A stretch of 46,888 bases of DNA from contig SCRJ01000058.1 of NCBI GenBank assembly GCA_004298115.1, forward strand, positions 1-46,888, given 5' to 3'. A model generated the notes under the pieces. It was not told where the DNA came from. It saw nothing but the letters and a program-made list of their open reading frames with translations, and made no database searches. The translations under genes and the position numbers were made by a program. Positions 35,512-44,214 of this stretch are shown piece after piece (positions within the stretch are counted from its first letter, which is position 1; each line of letters opens with the position of its first letter). The stretch comes from Acidobacteriota bacterium. GTDB taxonomy: Bacteria; Acidobacteriota; Thermoanaerobaculia; Thermoanaerobaculales; Thermoanaerobaculaceae.

Positions 35512-35673
35512 TGCCAAGAACGGATCTAGGTTGGCACAGAGCGGAGTGGTGAAGCGCCTCGCGAGGCCACATCAGTGCGGTGCCCGTAGTTGGTCAGGTG
35601 TTTCGGTGACAGGAGTGCGGCGGATGAGCGACGCAAACGGGAGTTCGGCCAGAAGCGACGGAGAAGGGACGAC

Positions 35674-36651
35674 ATGTACAAGGTGCTCGTGACTGGCGCA
35701 GGCGCCCTGCTCGGCCAGGGGATCATCAGGAGCTTGGCGAATTCATCTTTGCCTCTGGAGATCGTTGCGGTTGACCCGAGCCCGCTGGCAGCGGGGCTGT
35801 ATTGGGCCAAGCGCGGAATCATTATCAGGATGGCGAGCGACCCCCGATTCCTGGAGGGGTTCGAGGCTGTCCTCGATGCCGAGAGGCCCGACATCGTCTT
35901 TGTCGGGACGGACGTCGAGCTTCCCATCCTGGCGAGGAACCGCGAGAGGCTGGCTCGGGCATACGGTTCGGCGATCGTTGTCAGTCCCGAGCACGTGGTC
36001 GAAATCGCAAACGACAAGTATCTGACCTCGCGGTTTCTGCGGGACAATGGATTCGATGCGCCCGATGCATGCCTTCCTGGTGAAGAGGGCGAGTTCATCA
36101 CTAGGTATGGTTTTCCGCTTGTCGTCAAGCCGAGGATCGGAGCTCGCTCTGTGGGTGTTCGAGTCGTTTGCAGCCACGATGAACTGCAGCAGGCTCTCTC
36201 GAAACAGACCGACGCGGTGATTCAGGAGTACGTCGGAACCGAGGCCGAGGAATACACTGCCGGTACGATCACATTCGACGGGAAGTGCGAGGCGTCGATC
36301 GTCATGAGGCGTGATCTCAGGGACGGCAACACCTATCGGGCATTTGTAGAAGAGTTCGGCGGTTTGAATGACGCGGTGCAGCGAATGGCGGGAGTCCTTG
36401 GGGCTTTTGGCCCGGCAAACTTTCAGTTCCGGCTGCAGTCGGGGCGCGTGCGTGTCTTCGAGATCAATGCCCGGTTTTCCGGGACCACGCCGTTGCGAAA
36501 GTTGGCCGGGTTCCCGGAGGTGGAAATGGTCTTACGGCGGGTTCTGGAGTCGGAGCCGATCAGACAACCGAAGGTTAGGCCGTTGGTCATCCTTCGTCAC
36601 TGGTCTGAAATCGGCGTCGAGCCAGACGAACTGATAGGGGTGGGCAGGTAA
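35674..36651 (+). CDS. ATP-grasp ligase, CarB-like
   Basis: A 325-residue protein. A pre-ATP-grasp Rossmann-like domain (1-110, VLVTGAGALLGQGIIRSL) is followed by the ATP-grasp fold. FPLVVKPRIGARSVGVRVV is the ATP-binding lid region, VIQEYVGTEAEEYT follows, and FEINARFSGTTPL holds the Mg-binding Glu and Asn. Such CarB-like ligases occur in polysaccharide loci, where they are thought to attach a carboxylate or amino acid to an amine; here the amino sugar of the PglE-like enzyme is a candidate acceptor. ATG 35674 is preceded by gaaggga. It is spaced 2 bp from the next gene. Confidence 0.85.
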   Translation: MYKVLVTGAGALLGQGIIRSLANSSLPLEIVAVDPSPLAAGLYWAKRGIIIRMASDPRFLEGFEAVLDAERPDIVFVGTDVELPILARNRERLARAYGSAIVVSPEHVVEIANDKYLTSRFLRDNGFDAPDACLPGEEGEFITRYGFPLVVKPRIGARSVGVRVVCSHDELQQALSKQTDAVIQEYVGTEAEEYTAGTITFDGKCEASIVMRRDLRDGNTYRAFVEEFGGLNDAVQRMAGVLGAFGPANFQFRLQSGRVRVFEINARFSGTTPLRKLAGFPEVEMVLRRVLESEPIRQPKVRPLVILRHWSEIGVEPDELIGVGR

Positions 36652-36653
36652 CC

Positions 36654-37583
36654 ATGGCGAAGACGATCGCCGTGACCGGCGCAACGGGTTTCATCGGCCA
36701 CAGGGTGGTCGCGAAACTGTGTTCGTCGGGCTTCGCCGTGCGCGGCCTTACGCGGGTCCAGACTGGCGTACGCCCGGAAGGCCGCATGGAGGTCCGGGGT
36801 CTCGACCTGCTGGATCAGAAGAGTTGTGAAGCCGGCGTTGCCGGGTGCGATGGCGTCGTTCACCTAGCGGCCCACATTCCAGCCGACATGATCGCTCCGG
36901 ACCAAGCGGCCCGGTGCATGGAGGTCAACGCGCTTGGGACGCTGACACTGCTGCGGGCAGTTGAGAAGCAGGGTGTCCCGTTCTTCGTCTTCATGTCCTC
37001 GGGCAACGGCTACACGCGTCGATCAGGCCTGCGCCGGGAGGATGACCCCATTCTTCCAACCGGAAACGGCAGCTTCTACCTCGCCTCGAAGCTGTGCGCT
37101 GAGATCTGGGTCCAGCACTTTGCGGAGTGTCGGGGACTCGCAGCGGCAGTCTTGCGGCCGTCATCGATCTACGGCCCGGGGATGCGGCGCGCGGGCCTGA
37201 TACCCAACCTCGTTGGGCGACTGAGCAGGAAGGTCCCCGCGACAGTGCACGATGGGGGGCGGTACGCGGCGGACTTCGTCTACTGTGATGATGTCGTTGC
37301 GGCAACACAAGTTGTCGTGAAACGCCAGATGAGAGGAGTGTTTAACGTCGGATCTGGCGAAGTCACCTCCGCGCTCGCTGTCGCCAGGCTCGTACTCGGC
37401 CTGGTTGGCGGGGATGAATCGCTTCTCGGCGTTGAGCCCTGTTTGCCGGGTTCCGCGGCGCCTGGGTTCTCTGGGCTGGATACCTCGCGGATGCGCACCC
37501 TGCTGGGAATTGTCCCCACGCCGCTCAAGGTTGGGCTCAACGCCTATCTGGGGTGGGTGTTGAGCGGCGCAGGTGATCGATGA
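36654..37583 (+). CDS. NAD-dependent epimerase/dehydratase (SDR)
   Basis: A 309-residue extended SDR. TGATGFIGHRVVAKL (8-22) binds NAD. VVHLAAHIPADMI, then the SSGNGYTR segment, and Tyr-x3-Lys in SFYLASKLCAEIW complete the active site. LRPSSIYGPGMR and FVYCDDVVAAT are substrate-side motifs. The catalytic residues are intact, unlike in the homolog at 24717. It overlaps the phosphoesterase gene by four bases and follows the ATP-grasp gene by two, so the three are surely one transcript. It probably acts on a nucleotide sugar. Confidence 0.88.
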   Translation: MAKTIAVTGATGFIGHRVVAKLCSSGFAVRGLTRVQTGVRPEGRMEVRGLDLLDQKSCEAGVAGCDGVVHLAAHIPADMIAPDQAARCMEVNALGTLTLLRAVEKQGVPFFVFMSSGNGYTRRSGLRREDDPILPTGNGSFYLASKLCAEIWVQHFAECRGLAAAVLRPSSIYGPGMRRAGLIPNLVGRLSRKVPATVHDGGRYAADFVYCDDVVAATQVVVKRQMRGVFNVGSGEVTSALAVARLVLGLVGGDESLLGVEPCLPGSAAPGFSGLDTSRMRTLLGIVPTPLKVGLNAYLGWVLSGAGDR

Positions 37584-38368
37584 AGGTGTCGGTTCTTGGT
37601 GACGTGCACGGGAACCTACCTGCCCTCCAGAGGGCCCTCGCCAGTATTAGGCAGAGGGGCACTGATCGCGTTGTCATTCTTGGCGATCTTCTCACCTACG
37701 GGCCGTTCGTCCGAGATGTCGTCGACCTGGTGGCGGATGTGGTTGGAGGGGGGCGGGCGACCCTGCTCCGGGGTAATCACGATTGGGTCTACAGCGCCAC
37801 CGAGCAGGAGAGCGAGACATACCGCGCGAACCTGGCGGACTGGGTGCGGGAGTCGATCGAGTGGTGCCGGGTCCGGCTCGATTACACGGCCTTCTGCGCT
37901 CTTCCGTGGGTTGACGAGAGCGTCGTCGAGGGAATCTTGCTTTCGCACGCGAACCCATATGGATTGAACGACTGGACGTACCTGTCGGCAGGTCCGGAGG
38001 AGGAACGGGCCGCAGCGGCGCTGGCCGGGCGAGACGTGCGGTTCGGGGTGTTCGGCCACACCCATCGGTCAAGGGTGTTTTCGCCGCACCTCGACGGGGG
38101 GCGTGCTCTACTCCCGGGAGATCGAGTGGAGTTTCGGAGGCCTTGTGCCGATGGATGTGCGGTGGTCATGAATGCGGGCTCGGTGGGCCAACCACGATAC
38201 TCCCCGCCCGCGAGCGTGTTCCTCGAACTGGTCGTCGAGCCGAGCTCTCTGTTGGCAGAACTGGTGCCGGTGACCTACGACGTCGGGCAGTTCTGCCGTT
38301 CGATCGCCGCGTGCAGCATGAGCGAGGGTACCAAGGAGAGGTTGAAGGCGTTCTTCACTCGCGACTAG
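37580..38368 (+). CDS. calcineurin-like metallophosphoesterase
   Basis: A 262-residue protein with all family metal motifs: GDVHGN (7-12), GDLLTYGP (about 34-41), GNHD (about 64-67), a His in LLSHANPYG, and GHTH (about 156-159). It resembles the YfcE/MJ0936 diesterase group. It overlaps the epimerase gene (ATGA), which is rare for this family in polysaccharide loci. It may remove a phosphate or cleave a pyrophosphate or cyclic bond from a precursor made by the trio. The last gene of this lower-GC block; 220 bp follow before the PglE-like gene. Confidence 0.87.
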   Translation: MKVSVLGDVHGNLPALQRALASIRQRGTDRVVILGDLLTYGPFVRDVVDLVADVVGGGRATLLRGNHDWVYSATEQESETYRANLADWVRESIEWCRVRLDYTAFCALPWVDESVVEGILLSHANPYGLNDWTYLSAGPEEERAAAALAGRDVRFGVFGHTHRSRVFSPHLDGGRALLPGDRVEFRRPCADGCAVVMNAGSVGQPRYSPPASVFLELVVEPSSLLAELVPVTYDVGQFCRSIAACSMSEGTKERLKAFFTRD

Positions 38369-38591
38369 TGGTCTTGCAGCGGCACCACTCCTCCAGACTG
38401 GTGAGATGGCCAACGGATCGACAGTGGTGTTGCCACTCGGTCGTCTTCAGACACCGTAATGGCATCGACATCACGGTCAAAGGCGGCCGGGAACTGGTAC
38501 GGTGTTCTGGAAATGCCTGCAGCTGAGAGTGGCGCGAAGCGGACGCCGCCGTCGAAGGTGTTTGGAACATAGATGTAGCGAAAGGATGGCG

Positions 38592-39731
38592 ATGACCCAA
38601 CGCCTCTACCTGTCCCCGCCCCACATGTCCGGCCGCGAACTGAAGCTGGTTCAGGACGCGTTCGCCTCGAACTGGATCGCGCCGCTCGGGCCCCACGTCG
38701 ATGCGTTCGAGCGCGAGTTCGCGGCGCTCGTCGCCATACCCCACGCGGCCGCGCTCTCCTCGGGTACCGCGGCGCTGCATTTGGCCCTCATGCTCGCCGG
38801 CGTCGAGGCTATGGACGAGGTGATGTGCTCCTCGCTGACTTTCTCGGCGAGCGCCAATGCAATCGCTTACTGCGGTGCGAGACCCGTGTTCATCGACTGC
38901 GACGCGACGAGCTGGAACCTGGATCCCGACCTGCTCGAAGCGGAGTTGGAGCGGTGCACCAGGGCCGGGAAGCTCCCCAGGGCGGTACTGCCCGTGGACC
39001 TTTACGGTCAGTGCGCGGACTTCCCGCGCATCGAGCCGATCTGCGAGCGCTTCGGTGTCGCGCTCATCGAGGACGCGGCCGAGGCGCTGGGCGCGACTTG
39101 CGCCGGTCGGCCCGCCGGATCGTTCGGGCGCGCCGCGGCATTCTCGTTCAACGGCAACAAGATCATCACGACGTCCGGGGGCGGCATGCTGGTCTCGTCG
39201 GACGAGGCTCTCATCAAGCGCGCCAGGTTCCTTGCGACCCAGGCGCGCGACCCTGCGCCGCACTACCAGCACTCGACGATCGGCTACAACTACCGGATGT
39301 CGAACGTGCTGGCCGCGATCGGGCGAGGGCAGTTGATGGTGCTGGAGGATCGGGTCGAGGCGCGACGTGCCAACTTCGATGCCTATTCCGCGGCGCTCGG
39401 CGGCCTGCCGGGCGTGGCCTTTATGCCCGAGGCGCCATACGGAAGGTGCACGCGCTGGCTCACCTGCTTGACGATCGATCCCGTTGCGTTCGGCGCAACG
39501 CGCGAGGACGTGCGGCTCGCCCTCGAGGGGGAGAATATTGAGTCGCGGCCGATCTGGAAGCCGATGCATCTGCAGCCGGTGTTCGCCTCCTGCCGCGCGG
39601 TGGGCGGGTCGGTGTCCGAGCGGATCTTCGAACGCGGGCTGTGTTTGCCATCCGGTTCGAACCTGACCGTGGCCGATCGGGGTCGGGTGATTGCCACCGT
39701 ACGGCGTTGCTGCCCTGCGGTTCGCCCTTGA
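38592..39731 (+). CDS. PglE-like nucleotide-sugar aminotransferase (DegT family)
   Basis: A 379-residue PLP enzyme. LSPPHMSGRELKLVQDAFASNWIAPLG (7-33) is the typical start of the UDP-4-keto-6-deoxy-GlcNAc C4-aminotransferases (PglE group). SSGTAALHLAL binds PLP phosphate, Asp161 is in IEDAAEALG, and Lys190 is in FSFNGNKIITTSGGGML. The ribosome site aaagga (38580-38585) fits ATG 38592 at 6-7 nt and is too close to ATG 38586. With the PglF-like gene downstream it should convert UDP-GlcNAc to UDP-4-amino-4,6-dideoxy-GlcNAc. No PglD-type acetyltransferase lies beside it. Confidence 0.9.
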   Translation: MTQRLYLSPPHMSGRELKLVQDAFASNWIAPLGPHVDAFEREFAALVAIPHAAALSSGTAALHLALMLAGVEAMDEVMCSSLTFSASANAIAYCGARPVFIDCDATSWNLDPDLLEAELERCTRAGKLPRAVLPVDLYGQCADFPRIEPICERFGVALIEDAAEALGATCAGRPAGSFGRAAAFSFNGNKIITTSGGGMLVSSDEALIKRARFLATQARDPAPHYQHSTIGYNYRMSNVLAAIGRGQLMVLEDRVEARRANFDAYSAALGGLPGVAFMPEAPYGRCTRWLTCLTIDPVAFGATREDVRLALEGENIESRPIWKPMHLQPVFASCRAVGGSVSERIFERGLCLPSGSNLTVADRGRVIATVRRCCPAVRP

Positions 39732-39967
39732 AGGCGGCGGGCCGGTGGCCGGATCACGCGCGGGAGCAGCAGGAAGGTACAGGCTCGACCCGGCGGATTG
39801 AATAGCACGAGTTTGGAGGACCGCAGGCCCAAGGCTGCACGCGGATCGGTGGGTGGGCCGAGCGCCGGTGTCTGGCGGCGCGAGATTCGGTCGGATGCCT
39901 TGGTAGGGCTTGCGCCCGCGAGAAGAAGTTGTAGAATCTATGGTCAGATGCATCTGGTGATTGAGCG

Positions 39968-41941
39968 ATGAAACCCGACCGGGGTGATACCCGTGGTCAC
40001 CGAAATGGCGCCGCGCGAGCCATGACCGGGGCGGTAGCGTGGCTGCGGTTCTCCCCGCTGCGGTATGTCCTCGTGATCGCGACCGATGCGGCGATCCCGG
40101 TGTTCGCACTCTGGTTTGCGATGTTCCTGCGGTTCGAGGGGCGGATCGCCGTCGAGTACGGGCGAATTCTGCCGGAGCTCATCGTGCTGCTGGTCTGCGG
40201 GCGGGTCCTCGCCAACCTCCTCCTCCGGCTGCACCGGTGGTCCTTCCGGCTTTCGGGGCTGCCCGACGGCGCGCGGGTCGGGGTCGCCGGGCTGCTCGGG
40301 ACCGGGGTGTTCCTGCTGAGCATCTTCCTACTCGGCCTTGCTCACCCCCCTCGCTCGGTCGTCGTGATGGAGCTGTTCTTCTCCACGTTCCTGATGGCGG
40401 CGATGAGGTTTGCGCCCCGGCTCACCTGGATGTATGTCAGCGAGCGCGCTCGCGCCGGGCAGGGCGGCGCCCAGCGCACCGTGATCATCGGCGCCGGCGT
40501 CGCGGGGGAGTTGCTGCTGCGCGACCTGCAGCAGTCCGACGAGCACAGCTACTACGTCGTCGGCTTCGTCGACGACAACCGGATGAAGCAAGGCGTCATC
40601 GTCGGCGGCAAGACTGTTCTCGGTACCGTGGCCGAGCTTCCCGGGGTCGCCAGGCGCTATCGCGTCGCCACGGTGTTGATCGCCATTCCGCGCATGTCCG
40701 CGGCGCGCATCCGGGAGATCCTCGCGCTGTGCGCCAATCTCAAGCTGCAGTTCAAAATCCTGCCGGTCTCGTTCGCGTACCTCAACGACCGGGCGGCGGC
40801 GACGATGCTGCAGGACCTGGAGCCGGAGGACCTGCTGCCGCGCGGGCCGGTCGAGTTCTCCGACAGCGGCCAGCGCGCGTGCATCATGGGGCGCAAGGTG
40901 CTGGTGACCGGCGCCGCCGGCTCGATCGGGCGGGAGATCTGCGTCCAGCTCCTGCGCGCCGGGGTGAGCCGGCTCGTGATGGTGGACCTCAACGAGAACG
41001 AGATGTACCTCGCCAGCCGCGAGCTGCAGCGGCTCTACCCGGACGTCACGTTCATGACGGAGGTCGCCGACATTCGCGACGCTGGCCGCATGGAGGCACT
41101 GTTCGCCAAGTACCGGCCCCAGGACGTGTTCCACGCCGCGGCGCACAAGCACGTGCCGCTGATGGAGATCGCCCCCGGGGAGGCGATCAAGAACAACGTG
41201 CTCGGGACCCGCAACGTCGCGCTCGCCGCCGACCGGGCGGGCGTGGACCGCTTCGTGTTCATCTCGACGGACAAGGCGGTGCGCCCGACCAGCGTCATGG
41301 GCGCCTCCAAGCGGGTGGCCGAGATGATCGTGCGTCAGCTGGCGCGCACGTCGCACACGCGGTTCTGCGCCGTGCGGTTCGGCAACGTCCTCGGCTCGGC
41401 CGGATCGGTGGTGCCGTTGTTCCGCGCGCAGATCGCGGCCGGCGGCCCGGTGACCGTGACCGACCCCGAGGTCAAGCGCTACTTCATGACCATCCGCGAG
41501 GCCGTTGGTCTCGTGCTGCAGGCCGGGTACAGCGACTACGGCGAGATGTGCGTCCTGGACATGGGCGAGCAGATCAAGATCGTGGACCTCGCGCGCCACA
41601 TGATCACCATGGCGGGGCACGTGCCCGACGTCGACATCACCATCGAGTTCAGCGGCCTGCGCCCCGGCGAGAAGCTGTACGAGGAGCTGCTCACCGAGGA
41701 GGAGGAGCGCACGCAGCAGGTCGACCGGAAGCTCTTCGTGGCCCGGTGCCCTGCGCCCCCGGAAGACCTCGACCTCCGGGTGCGCGAGCTGGCCGACGCG
41801 GCCGCGGCCGAGGACGGGGAGCGGGTACGGGCCGGGCTGCGAGCCCTGGTGAGCTCATACACGTGCCCGGCGCCGTGCACGCGGCCGGACGCAACGGTGG
41901 CGGCCGATGGGGGGCTCGAGGCCAAGGTACCGCTGATGTGA
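39968..41941 (+). CDS. PglF/CapD/FlaA1-type membrane nucleotide-sugar 4,6-dehydratase
   Basis: A 657-residue protein. Four N-terminal membrane helices (about 33-150) are followed by a CoA-binding-like Rossmann domain (170-290), then an SDR domain with GAAGSIG (315-321). The catalytic Tyr of SDRs is replaced by Met444 in MGASK448, which is normal for this family. FISTDKAVRPTSVMGASKR and FMTIREAVGLVLQAG are diagnostic. It converts UDP-GlcNAc to the 4-keto-6-deoxy sugar used by the PglE-like gene. The C-terminal ~60 residues after LFVARC are low-complexity. A terminator follows at 41989. Confidence 0.92.
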   Translation: MKPDRGDTRGHRNGAARAMTGAVAWLRFSPLRYVLVIATDAAIPVFALWFAMFLRFEGRIAVEYGRILPELIVLLVCGRVLANLLLRLHRWSFRLSGLPDGARVGVAGLLGTGVFLLSIFLLGLAHPPRSVVVMELFFSTFLMAAMRFAPRLTWMYVSERARAGQGGAQRTVIIGAGVAGELLLRDLQQSDEHSYYVVGFVDDNRMKQGVIVGGKTVLGTVAELPGVARRYRVATVLIAIPRMSAARIREILALCANLKLQFKILPVSFAYLNDRAAATMLQDLEPEDLLPRGPVEFSDSGQRACIMGRKVLVTGAAGSIGREICVQLLRAGVSRLVMVDLNENEMYLASRELQRLYPDVTFMTEVADIRDAGRMEALFAKYRPQDVFHAAAHKHVPLMEIAPGEAIKNNVLGTRNVALAADRAGVDRFVFISTDKAVRPTSVMGASKRVAEMIVRQLARTSHTRFCAVRFGNVLGSAGSVVPLFRAQIAAGGPVTVTDPEVKRYFMTIREAVGLVLQAGYSDYGEMCVLDMGEQIKIVDLARHMITMAGHVPDVDITIEFSGLRPGEKLYEELLTEEEERTQQVDRKLFVARCPAPPEDLDLRVRELADAAAAEDGERVRAGLRALVSSYTCPAPCTRPDATVAADGGLEAKVPLM

Positions 41942-41988
41942 CGCGGCACGGAAGATAGGTGCCGGCCCCGCGAGGCCGGCGTGGGGAT

Positions 41989-42017
41989 GGGCGCACTTCG
42001 GTGCGCCTTCGTTGTTT
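41989..42017 (+). terminator. likely intrinsic terminator after the PglF-like gene
   Basis: Stem ggcgca / tgcgcc with a CTTCGG loop, followed by ttcgttgttt. The T-tract is interrupted, so it may be weak. Confidence 0.6.
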
Positions 42018-42041
42018 CCTGACGACGGCACGGAACCTGCT

Positions 42042-42089
42042 GTCATTGCGAGCCCCGCCGGTGGCGGGGCTAGGGGACCTCGCAATGAC
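42042..42089. repeat. MITE-like inverted repeat, short copy
   Basis: Perfect 11-bp termini gtcattgcgag / ctcgcaatgac enclose an inner palindrome ccccgcc / ggcgggg. It is 48 bp long, a deletion form of the elements at 43861 and 44073. Confidence 0.75.
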
Positions 42090-42183
42090 CGCTCTTCCGA
42101 CAGGAACGGACGCGCGCCCGGCGGGCGCGGCTCACGGTCGCTGCGGACGACGGCGAGGGCGAGGCGTATTACACTACGCAGCG

Positions 42184-43020
42184 ATGAGCGAGGCGGGAAG
42201 CCTGCAGGCTGCGACGTACGACTCGGCGGCGCGACGGGCGCCGCTGGTGCGCGAGCTGGTCGAGGTCGTTCGCTACCGCGACCTGCTCGGCTTGCTGATC
42301 TCGAACATCACGAAGTCGCGCTACAAGCGCTCGGCGCTGGGCGTGGTGTGGACGCTGCTCAACCCGCTGCTCAACATGGCGGTGCTGACGTTCGCGTTCT
42401 CGCACATGTTCCGGTTCTCGCTCGTGCACTACCCCGTGTACGTTCTGTCCGGGCTCATCCTCTGGAACTTCTTCACGCAGACGACGACGTACGCCATGAG
42501 CACGCTGGTGTGGGGCGGCGGCCTGCTCAAGCGGATCTATCTGCCGCGCAGCATCTTCGCGGTCGCCTCGATCGGCAACGGCCTGGTCAACCTGCTGCTC
42601 TCGCTCATCCCGCTGCTGGCGATCATCTTGATCGTCGGCCACCCGGTGCATCTCACGTGGTGGTTCGTGCCGCTTGCCGTGCTGCTGCTCGCAATGTTCT
42701 CGCTCGGGGTCGCCCTGCTGATGTCCGCGCTGGCGGTGTTCTTCGCGGACGTGGTGGAGATGTACGCCGTCTTCGTCCAGGTCTGGTTCTTCCTCACGCC
42801 GGTGATGTACCCGAAAGAAATGCTCCCGGCCAGGTTCGTCTGGTACCTCAACCTGAACCCGGTGTACAACCTGCTCGAGCTGTTCCGGGTGCCGATCTAC
42901 AACGGCACCATCCCGGGGCCGCACACGATCATCGCCGCGGTCGCTTCCGCGGTCGTGTCGCTGCTCCTCGGCTGGTGGGCGTTCGCGAGCAAGGCGGATG
43001 AGCTTGCGTACCGGGTGTAG
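42184..43020 (+). CDS. wzm: ABC-2 type polysaccharide exporter permease
   Basis: A 278-residue protein with six membrane helices. The N-terminal RDLLGLLISNITKSRYKRSALGVVW and LLNPLLNMAVL segments are the standard start of Wzm/TagG/RfbA permeases. VWFFLTPVMYPKEMLPARFVWYLNLNPVYNLLELFRVPI near residue 200-240 is the conserved C-terminal block. ATG 42184 starts a protein beginning at the family's usual length; the upstream in-frame region is repeat DNA. It lies 15 bp before the ATPase gene, with which it forms the exporter. Confidence 0.92.
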   Translation: MSEAGSLQAATYDSAARRAPLVRELVEVVRYRDLLGLLISNITKSRYKRSALGVVWTLLNPLLNMAVLTFAFSHMFRFSLVHYPVYVLSGLILWNFFTQTTTYAMSTLVWGGGLLKRIYLPRSIFAVASIGNGLVNLLLSLIPLLAIILIVGHPVHLTWWFVPLAVLLLAMFSLGVALLMSALAVFFADVVEMYAVFVQVWFFLTPVMYPKEMLPARFVWYLNLNPVYNLLELFRVPIYNGTIPGPHTIIAAVASAVVSLLLGWWAFASKADELAYRV

Positions 43021-43035
43021 CGTGCCGAGGCCGAA

Positions 43036-43764
43036 ATGAACGAGCCTGCGGTCAAGCTCGAGCGCGTCTCGGTCCGCTACCGCGTGCCGCACGAGCGGAT
43101 CCCGTCGCTCAAGGAGTACGCGATCCGCTGGGTGCGACGCCGCTTGCGGTATGCGGATTTCTGGGCGCTCCACGACATCGACCTGGAGGTTGGCCGCGGC
43201 GAGGTCTTCGGCATCCTCGGCGCCAACGGCGCCGGGAAGAGCACCCTGCTCAAGGTCGTGGCGCGAGTGCTGCGGCCGACGTCGGGCCGGGTGCGGGTGT
43301 GGGGGAGGGTCGCGCCGCTGCTCGAGCTCGGCGCCGGCTTCGACTTCGAGCTGAGCGGGCGCGAGAACATCTTCCTCAACGGCACGATCCTCGGGTTCAC
43401 CAAAGCCGACGTCGCGTCGCGGCTGGACCGCATCGTGGAGTTCGCCGACCTCCGGGAGTTCATCGACGCGCCGTTGCGGACGTACTCGTCCGGCATGGTG
43501 GCCAGGCTGGGGTTCGCGATCGCGACGGACGTGGAGCCGGAGGTCCTGATCGTGGACGAGATCCTCGCGGTCGGAGACGCCGGGTTCCAGAAGAAGTCGG
43601 CGGAACGAATCCGGGCTTTCCGCGAGAACGGCACGACCATCCTCCTGGTCACGCACGATGCCGCGGCGCTCAAGGCGATGTGCAGCCGGGTGATGTGGCT
43701 CAAGCGGGGCGAGGTGGAGGCCGTGGGGCCGGTCGACGAGGTGCTGGCCCGCTACCAGGCGTGA
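43036..43764 (+). CDS. wzt: ABC-type polysaccharide exporter ATPase, no C-terminal glycan domain
   Basis: A 242-residue ATPase. Walker A GANGAGKST (62-70), the signature SSGMVARL (151-158), Walker B LIVDEI (171-176) and the switch His in LLVTHD are present. ELSGRENIFLNGTILG is typical of the Wzt/TagH subfamily. The protein ends right after the nucleotide-binding domain, so it lacks the ~150-residue C-terminal domain with which Wzt from E. coli O8/O9a reads the glycan end. It is therefore closer to capsule (KpsT-like) or teichoic-acid exporters. Confidence 0.92.
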   Translation: MNEPAVKLERVSVRYRVPHERIPSLKEYAIRWVRRRLRYADFWALHDIDLEVGRGEVFGILGANGAGKSTLLKVVARVLRPTSGRVRVWGRVAPLLELGAGFDFELSGRENIFLNGTILGFTKADVASRLDRIVEFADLREFIDAPLRTYSSGMVARLGFAIATDVEPEVLIVDEILAVGDAGFQKKSAERIRAFRENGTTILLVTHDAAALKAMCSRVMWLKRGEVEAVGPVDEVLARYQA

Positions 43765-43860
43765 GGCCGACGGGACGCGTATCGGTGGGTCCGGGGGAGG
43801 ACGTACGACGCACCGCGCCCGCGGTTCCGTCCCTTTTCGCGAAGCGCCCTCACCGTGGCG

Positions 43861-44001
43861 GTCATTGCGAGGAGTCCTGCCGTAGGCAGGACGACGACGC
43901 AATCTGGTGCCGACCGCACGGAGCGGCGGACCTGTCGTGCTCGAGATTGCCACGGTTCCCTCGCCCCGCCGCGGGGCGGGGCTCGCGAACCTCGCAATGA
44001 C
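43861..44001. repeat. MITE-like inverted repeat element, long copy
   Basis: 141 bp bounded by gtcattgcgag and ctcgcaatgac. It shares with the copy at 44073 an inner block from caatct through ccgaccgcacggagcgg to gagattgccacgg, then a ccccgcc/ggcgggg palindrome. The element has no gene and is non-autonomous. Confidence 0.85.
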
Positions 44002-44072
44002 CGCTTTTCCAACAGGAACGGCCGCGCGCCCGGCGGTCGCGCCGCACGTCGCGACGGGTCCCAATGCGATCG

Positions 44073-44207
44073 GTCATTGCGAGCCCCACCGCAGGCGGGG
44101 CGAAGCAATCTCGTGCCGACCGCACGGAGCGGCGAACCTGTCGTGCTCGAGATTGCCACGGTTCCCTCGCCCCGCCTCGGGGCGGGGCTCGGGAACCTCG
44201 CAATGAC
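44073..44207. repeat. MITE-like inverted repeat element, long copy
   Basis: 135 bp, the same structure as 43861-44001 with the same 11-bp termini. It differs mainly in the left arm (ccccaccgcaggcgggg in place of the tcctgccgtaggcagga arm) and a few substitutions. Confidence 0.85.
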
Positions 44208-44214
44208 CGCTCTC

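Noticed and set aside
38369-38591. JUMPstart/ops-type element before the PglE-like gene
   Set aside because: No GGCGGTAG-like core was present; the short inverted repeat agtggt/accact at 38367 is too weak to call.
40039-41958. 639-residue open frame on the plus strand in another frame of the PglF-like gene
   Set aside because: The PglF-like frame has all family motifs; the other frame is Arg/Gly/Ala low-complexity.
42169-44064. 631-residue open frame on the minus strand
   Set aside because: It is antisense to wzm and wzt; its Arg/His/Glu-rich translation matches no domain.
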